A DNA stretch of 11,117 nucleotides from Stenocarpella maydis (taxonomy: Eukaryota; Ascomycota; Sordariomycetes; Diaporthales; Diaporthaceae). Made by a program: the position numbers and the translations under genes. The stretch covers positions 8,082 through 19,198 of the forward strand of contig NQMI01000070.1 in the NCBI GenBank assembly GCA_002270565.1, in the 5' to 3' direction. Shown one piece after another: positions 7,345 through 11,117 of the stretch; positions within the stretch are counted from its first letter, which is position 1; each line of letters opens with the position of its first letter. Below the pieces are notes generated by a model. The model searched no databases, was not told where the DNA came from, and was given only the letters and a program-made list of their open reading frames with translations.

Positions 7345-7920
7345 ATGGAAGTCAACGGAGACATGCAGAAGCTCATATAGGATCTTCTTCCAGGAATACA
7401 AGACGCGATAGCCAGGATAAACTACCTAGTATGCTCGCGGATTTCACTAATAGCCACAAGAGTGAATCGACCACCACTAATACTACTACCACAATGGCAA
7501 CCAGTACACCTAACAGCACTATTCAGACAGATACTACCACCGTAGATTCAGGTATACAAACAGGCCCAACCAAATTGCATCACCCCGGTGGAATAATAAC
7601 CCCACCGGCACAACCGATAAAACACTCTTCTACCTAAGCAGCATATTCTACTAAAAAATGCTGCCACCCAACCGCATTCAACCATAACACAAGATTCTTC
7701 TGTCCAAGTAGGACCCATCACTACACACACCAGCACCCAGAGGCCTCTATCACCTGCCCAATCTACTAATAACAAACGCAAATTAGGAGGCACTACAGGA
7801 CTAGATGCTGTATTTAGGGCCCAAACTACCAGCCTATGCAGACCTACTTTAGAAGAATGTGATAATCAACTCAACGACATAATAGATGGGGTGGATGTGA
7901 TTCGTAATTTATTTGTCTGA
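7345..7920 (+). pseudogene. Decayed small gene of unknown family, Thr/Gln-rich linker
   Basis: Coding-like sequence continues in shifting frames. An ATG at 7345 opens MEVNGDMQKLI, then a TAG at 7378-7380, then DLLPGIQDAIARINYL to 7428, an amphipathic helix. From about 7430 to a TAA at 7635 another frame carries a Thr-rich linker ending in DSGIQTGPTKLHHPG. From 7640 the first frame resumes with DSSVQVGP, NKRKLGG and a charged end, TLEECDNQLNDIIDGVDVIR, to a TGA at 7918-7920. The two QTGP/QVGP segments look like internal duplicates. A GTATGC donor (7429), a cctaac branch-like site (7509-7514) and CAG (7524-7526) could form a 98-nt intron joining the first two frames, but the TAG at 7378 and the second shift still argue for a pseudogene. 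It lies 135 bp after the phosphoesterase stop in unmutated, CpA-rich DNA. The family is not recognised; a retroelement ORF1 or a lost host gene are both possible. Confidence 0.4.
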
Positions 7921-8213
7921 GCTCTCTCATAAGAATTCAGAGTCTGTACCTAAATCGCTTTCGGGCGGAATGGATTCGGAATCTACATCAGCCGATCATT
8001 AAACATGAGGGATGCGTCTGCCAGATTTTCTGAATTGTCTCTATCATGTAGAGTTGTCCGTATAGTGGGAGCGGAGCGACGATATTATCCGCGTGGGAGA
8101 CTCCGGTAAATTCGTCATGTTTCGCCCCGGCTCTCCGGGAACTTGTATTGCCTGACGTTATGTTGCCGATGTTGGTCGATCCGAAATGCTCTGCAAACCC
8201 CACATGATGGTAT
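7921..8213. promoter_or_regulatory. Orphan promoter-like segment with dyad CGG site
   Basis: This is un-RIPed, CpG-containing DNA without a credible gene. It contains an inverted repeat gcgga (8071-8075) with tccgc (8088-8092), spaced by 12 bases, which includes CGG and CCG half-sites such as those bound by fungal Zn2Cys6 regulators, followed by ggagactccgg. A 71-codon minus-strand frame here has no domain. The segment may be the upstream region of a gene whose body has been lost or replaced by the AT block beyond 8230. Confidence 0.3.
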
Positions 8214-8229
8214 ATGAGCGCTTGCTCAT
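8214..8229. other. Short hairpin at the right edge of the island
   Basis: The arms atgagc (8214-8219) and gctcat (8224-8229) are perfectly complementary around a 4-nt loop. Directly after it the sequence turns AT-rich and RIP-like. It could be a remnant of an insertion border; this is not shown. Confidence 0.5.
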
Positions 8230-8690
8230 TAAAGCAACAGCAATAATTATAATACTTATTTAGGCTGCTAGTTTATTTCTTATGGAAACAAAGAGCTTCA
8301 GTTTTAATCTTATCCGTAGGAATAGTAACTTAAGACTAGCCTTATTCCTAAACCTATATTTATAAAAGATAATAGCTAAACTAAAATGTATAATATAGTT
8401 TATTAATAAGTAGGTTACATTAGTAAATATATAAGATTTATAGCATTTACTGACTCTAGTTAACATCAATACCTTCTTAAAGCTAAATAATTAATAAAAC
8501 TTAATATTAATTAATGGTAATTACCTTTACTTATTTATTTAAATTTAATTCTATTAGTTTAAAATAATTCATAAAAAATACTACTCTATATCAATAATAT
8601 TAATTTTACTCTTAAGATTATAATGTATTATAAATTTTTAATGTCTTAATCTAGATATAAGGATTACTAAAGGCCTTAATTTTTATTTTA
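8230..8690. other. AT-rich debris, no gene seen
   Basis: The sequence is strongly AT-rich with no domain recognisable. A 69-codon minus-strand frame (8260-8469) lacks stops but reads as Lys/Ile/Leu/Tyr-rich low-information protein and is not supported as a gene. Confidence 0.5.
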
Positions 8691-8954
8691 AAAGTATATT
8701 TTATTTAACTATAAATTATTATTAGCTAAACTATATTCTAACTCTTTAAGGCCTTTACTACCTAATGGACATTCTTTAAGAACTTCTATACTTTATCTTT
8801 TTTTATTTAAAAATATCTTTTTAATCTTTAACTTTTTATTTCCTAAGTCTTAAATTTACTTAAAATAGCCTTTATAGCTTTTTAAAATAATTATAAGAGT
8901 ATTAATCTTAGCTAATAAAGACTATTTACCTATTATATTATAGTCTTTAGGCTT
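8691..8954 (-). pseudogene. Possible decayed ORF, unidentified
   Basis: One minus-strand frame runs 88 codons with only about five stops, all TAA or TAG, in very AT-rich DNA. It contains a readable stretch near LKECPLGSKGLKELEYSL (about 8730-8783). Another frame of the same strand also has only TAA-type breaks, but far more of them. Nothing matches a family I know. The inverted repeat and tandem GTGAGTGAA-like motifs just upstream on this strand (8979-9022) could be the end of the same element. Support is weak. Confidence 0.22.
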
Positions 8955-8978
8955 TAATATAATACTTATTTTAACTTA

Positions 8979-9010
8979 TAATATGGTTTACCAGTGAGTG
9001 AACCGTATTA
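8979..9010. repeat. 12-bp imperfect inverted repeat with adjacent tandem motif
   Basis: The left arm taatatggttta (8979-8990) pairs with tgaaccgtatta (8999-9010) around ccagtgag. Against the complement of the right arm, the left differs at two positions, both T for C. Overlapping it, cagtgagtgaacc (from 8992) and tagtaagtgaatt (from 9009) form a diverged tandem pair. Both features are typical of the terminal region of a DNA transposon, but no partner end was found. Confidence 0.45.
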
Positions 9011-9400
9011 GTAAGTGAATTAAATTTTCAACTTCAGTCTTCTTTAATTGAAGTATATGTATTAATGATATTTAATATATATATAGAGAAATATATGATT
9101 TTGAAACGAATTTAAATCTTAATATTATTCATAGTAATAGTATTATGTTTATTAATTTATCACATGAAGAATTAGAGTTAAAATCGTAGATTTAATGTAT
9201 AGCTATATAAAACAAAAACTTTTAAAAACTCATTTTTGGTATATATACCTTACTTAAAAATTAATGAAATTAAGTATAAGTTTAATCTTATATTAGTATA
9301 GTTATAAAACATATTATATATTAAAAGATATTTAGTATATAAATGTCTAAAATATATATATATATTTAATTTTGTTAAGGAATAAGGATGCAGCCTTTAG
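9011..9400. other. AT-rich debris, no gene seen
   Basis: No open frame, domain or clear repeat apart from short TA-dinucleotide runs (for example near 9353-9364). Confidence 0.5.
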
Positions 9401-9409
9401 TATTTCAAG

Positions 9410-9530
9410 TAAATACTTAGATTAACTACTGAAGAGCTATCCTTAAGCTATACTATCTAATAGTAATAACCATAAATATGTATAATCCATCTCTTTAGCC
9501 TCACTTACCTAGCTTACTAATAAGTTAGTA
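9410..9530 (-). repeat. Diverged inverted copy of the LTR-like block (copy D)
   Basis: Read on the minus strand, this region follows copies B and C: an aaagag...atatta/atac...tatggttatt segment, then a ...agtagttaatctaagtattta segment, where B has agtcgttaatctaagtattta and C agttattaatctaagtattta. Similarity starts upstream near the agctag...gaggctaaagag equivalent and stops after taagtattta, so only the 5' part of the block remains. Similarity is visible but low; the borders are approximate. Confidence 0.5.
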
Positions 9531-9664
9531 ATTCTAGTAATCTAGTAGCTCGCTTAGCTTATTATCCTACTAATAATCTAAGTAATCCCTTTTTCATATA
9601 AACAAGTAATCTGGTTTATATATACTAATAGCCATACTTCTTCCTATAGGCCTAAGTAGCTAGC

Positions 9665-9825
9665 TGTCAGGACCTATCGTGCCTATTAGGGCATATCGTG
9701 CTGCTCCGGCAGGAGCCCCAGTATCAGGACTCCACAGAGAGGGCCTTCCCTAATAATGTGCCGGCTGAAGGCTATTCTCATATAGAGTGCCCCCCCGGGC
9801 AGCTCCACACCCCCCCCCCTATTGA
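9665..9825. other. GC-rich patch with poly-C tracts, possible transposon end
   Basis: A little-mutated patch starts at TGTCAGGACC (9665) and contains tatcgtgc twice (9675-9682, 9694-9701), a hairpin gctcc/ggagc (9703-9716), C7 at 9790-9796 and C10 at 9810-9819. It lies about 65 bases beyond the stop of the minus-strand transposase relic, where the 3' untranslated region and terminal inverted repeat of that element would be. TGTCA also fits the start of an LTR. The poly-C tracts give G-runs on the minus strand that might form a quadruplex. Confidence 0.35.
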
Positions 9826-9889
9826 ACACTATATTACAACGAATGTGCAAACGGAAATTATAGTATTACACACTTAATTCTGAAGCTAT

Positions 9890-11117
9890 TTAGATTATTT
9901 CAAGTTGAAATTGATGCTTAAGTTCCTCTTTATGATAGGCTGCAGTTAGAAGGCTTGCAGCAGCCAATTCCTCTTCCATAGCCGGCCTAGAAGGTCGCTA
10001 GCGCCAAGAGGGGGTCTAATCATTCCCCATAGCTTATACTATATTAATAAACGTCTCGTTGGGCTGTCGCTCTAGTCGTTAATATTTTTAAGGCTAAAGT
10101 TCTTAATTTGCTAGCTGAAGACGTTTATTCTCGTCTTCAAGTATAGCAATTCAAGCAAACGCAAGGTCTATTACTTTATAAAGCTTATCACTATAGATCC
10201 AGATATTATATTGTAAGTGATTATTGCTATTCCTGAGTAGGGCCCTATGCAATAAAGCAGCCTCTGAGGCCTTTATTAGTATGACAAGCGTATTATGACT
10301 TTAATTGCTTAGTGTTTTAGTATTTTCAGCCTCTAGAACACTCAGAATAGCGCCCTAAACCTCCTTTTAACTCAGCAGTCCCTCTAGAACCTTCCCCGGG
10401 TTAAAAGATACTATTCCAGTATGGGAAAAGCCCGCTCAAATATTATTTAAGGTTATCACCGTTTTAGAAGCCTATTAATAGTAGCTAATTGTCAACTATT
10501 TGTTAATAGCAATACCGCCTGGAAAGAACCTAATTTATATCAACTCTTAGCTATAGAAGCACTTTAACAGCAAGAACGGGCCCTTATCATAGGGCTGGGT
10601 AACATAGGAGGTATAGGCTAGAAAATAAAGCAAATATATCTTATTTACCCAGGCCCAGGCTATCAGGGATTTAGAGAGATAGGTTGTTAAGCCATCAAGT
10701 AGCAATAGCCGCTAATCATACCTTCTTAAGAGCTTTATTTCAGGAAGAAAGATATCTATAAACTAACAGTAGAAGAAATTAGCTGTAGACTACCCATTCT
10801 TACTAGAATCCAACTTAAAGGGGAGTAGGGGCTCTAAAATATATTGCTTTTATATATATTTGCAGGCTAGAATATATAGCGGAGTAAGGCGCCAGCCGTT
10901 AGTAGTAATAGCCTTAATAACGCTTGCTCAATCATCTCCTTTTGCTTTCATGATATGTATTATTAATATATCTGTTTGCCTAATAATGATTTGCTTTTAA
11001 ATTTAGCAGCCTTGGAAGCCAATCTTATTAATATTAATAATACGGTCTAGTATGATGAACTTCTCCCTTATAACAGCCCTTAGCTAGCTATAAAACCCTT
11101 CTAGCTCCTCTTTTATA
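9890..11117 (-). pseudogene. Fot1/pogo-type DDE transposase, RIP-inactivated, 5' end off window
   Basis: A single minus-strand frame runs from the window edge to a TAA at 9890-9892, about 409 codons, without any frameshift but with around two dozen in-frame stops, nearly all TAA/TAG plus a TGA. The protein is a pogo/Fot1 DDE transposase: ININKIGFQG stands where NMDEKGF-type sequence is usual (first catalytic Asp now Asn, codon 11027-11029), LLLLDGLTTYLS holds the second Asp (codon 10694-10696), and TQPYDKGPF the third (codon 10586-10588). The last two are 36 codons apart, the DD35D spacing of Fot1. FNPGKVL (about 10390-10410) is the usual post-catalytic motif. A short Leu-zipper-like segment, ILEDENKRLQLAN, follows near 10110-10148, then an Ala/Glu-rich tail. 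The N-terminal DNA-binding (CENP-B-type) part would lie right of the window. Stops and the lost Asp make it inactive. Confidence 0.92.

Noticed and set aside
7548..7793. 81-codon minus-strand frame
   Set aside because: Trp/Cys/Val-rich translation typical of the antisense of CA-rich coding DNA; no domain.
7988..8203. 71-codon minus-strand frame in the unmutated segment
   Set aside because: No domain or homologue recognised; the dyad CGG site argues for regulatory rather than coding DNA.
8260..8469. 69-codon minus-strand frame
   Set aside because: Composition follows AT-rich DNA (Lys, Ile, Leu, Tyr, Asn); no motif and no codon structure.
1..11117. CRISPR arrays, tRNA or rRNA genes, secondary-metabolite or defence clusters
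   Set aside because: No regularly spaced repeats, no tRNA-like T-arm motif and no second functional gene were seen on either strand.

Overview
The window looks like a piece of a filamentous ascomycete (Pezizomycotina) genome. Most of it is very AT-rich, poor in CpA/TpG and full of TpA. It is packed with transposon relics whose reading frames are broken almost only by TAA and TAG where Gln or Trp codons are expected. That is the mark of repeat-induced point mutation (RIP, C-to-T on both strands, mainly at CpA). An un-mutated, higher-GC island of about 2.2 kb (roughly 5955-8215) sits in this AT desert. The species cannot be named from the sequence.

Layout. 1-1600 (+): pol gene of a Ty3/Gypsy retrotransposon, from the end of reverse transcriptase through RNase H, the integrase zinc finger and the integrase core. 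1601-2544: AT-rich debris, including a decayed coiled-coil ORF on the minus strand (2086-2544). 2550-3110: a less mutated patch with a 24-bp minisatellite and a TATA-bearing, LTR-like segment. 3222-4497: two tandem units of about 0.63 kb, each ending in an LTR-like block; a further diverged copy of the block lies inverted at 9410-9530. 4500-5950: gene-free AT-rich DNA with a 151-bp direct repeat (4767 and 5622), a strong hairpin and a trinucleotide tract at the island edge. 5955-8215: the island, holding one intact intronless gene for a calcineurin-like metallophosphoesterase (6319-7209), its 5' region, a decayed small gene (7345-7920) and an orphan promoter-like segment. 8230-9400: AT-rich debris. 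9660-11117: the 3' part of a Fot1/pogo-type DNA transposon on the minus strand, its transposase frame preserved to the window edge but riddled with RIP-type stops.

The only gene I expect to make a functional protein is the metallophosphoesterase. It has every expected metal-ligand motif and a bacterial-looking, intron-free structure. The rest is a graveyard of at least two, probably four or more, element families inactivated by RIP. I see no CRISPR, defence system, rRNA or tRNA, and no clear new multi-gene system. The most informative signals are the pattern of RIP damage (catalytic Asp to Asn, zinc-ligand His/Cys to Tyr), the sharp edges of the spared island, and the possible horizontal origin of the phosphoesterase.
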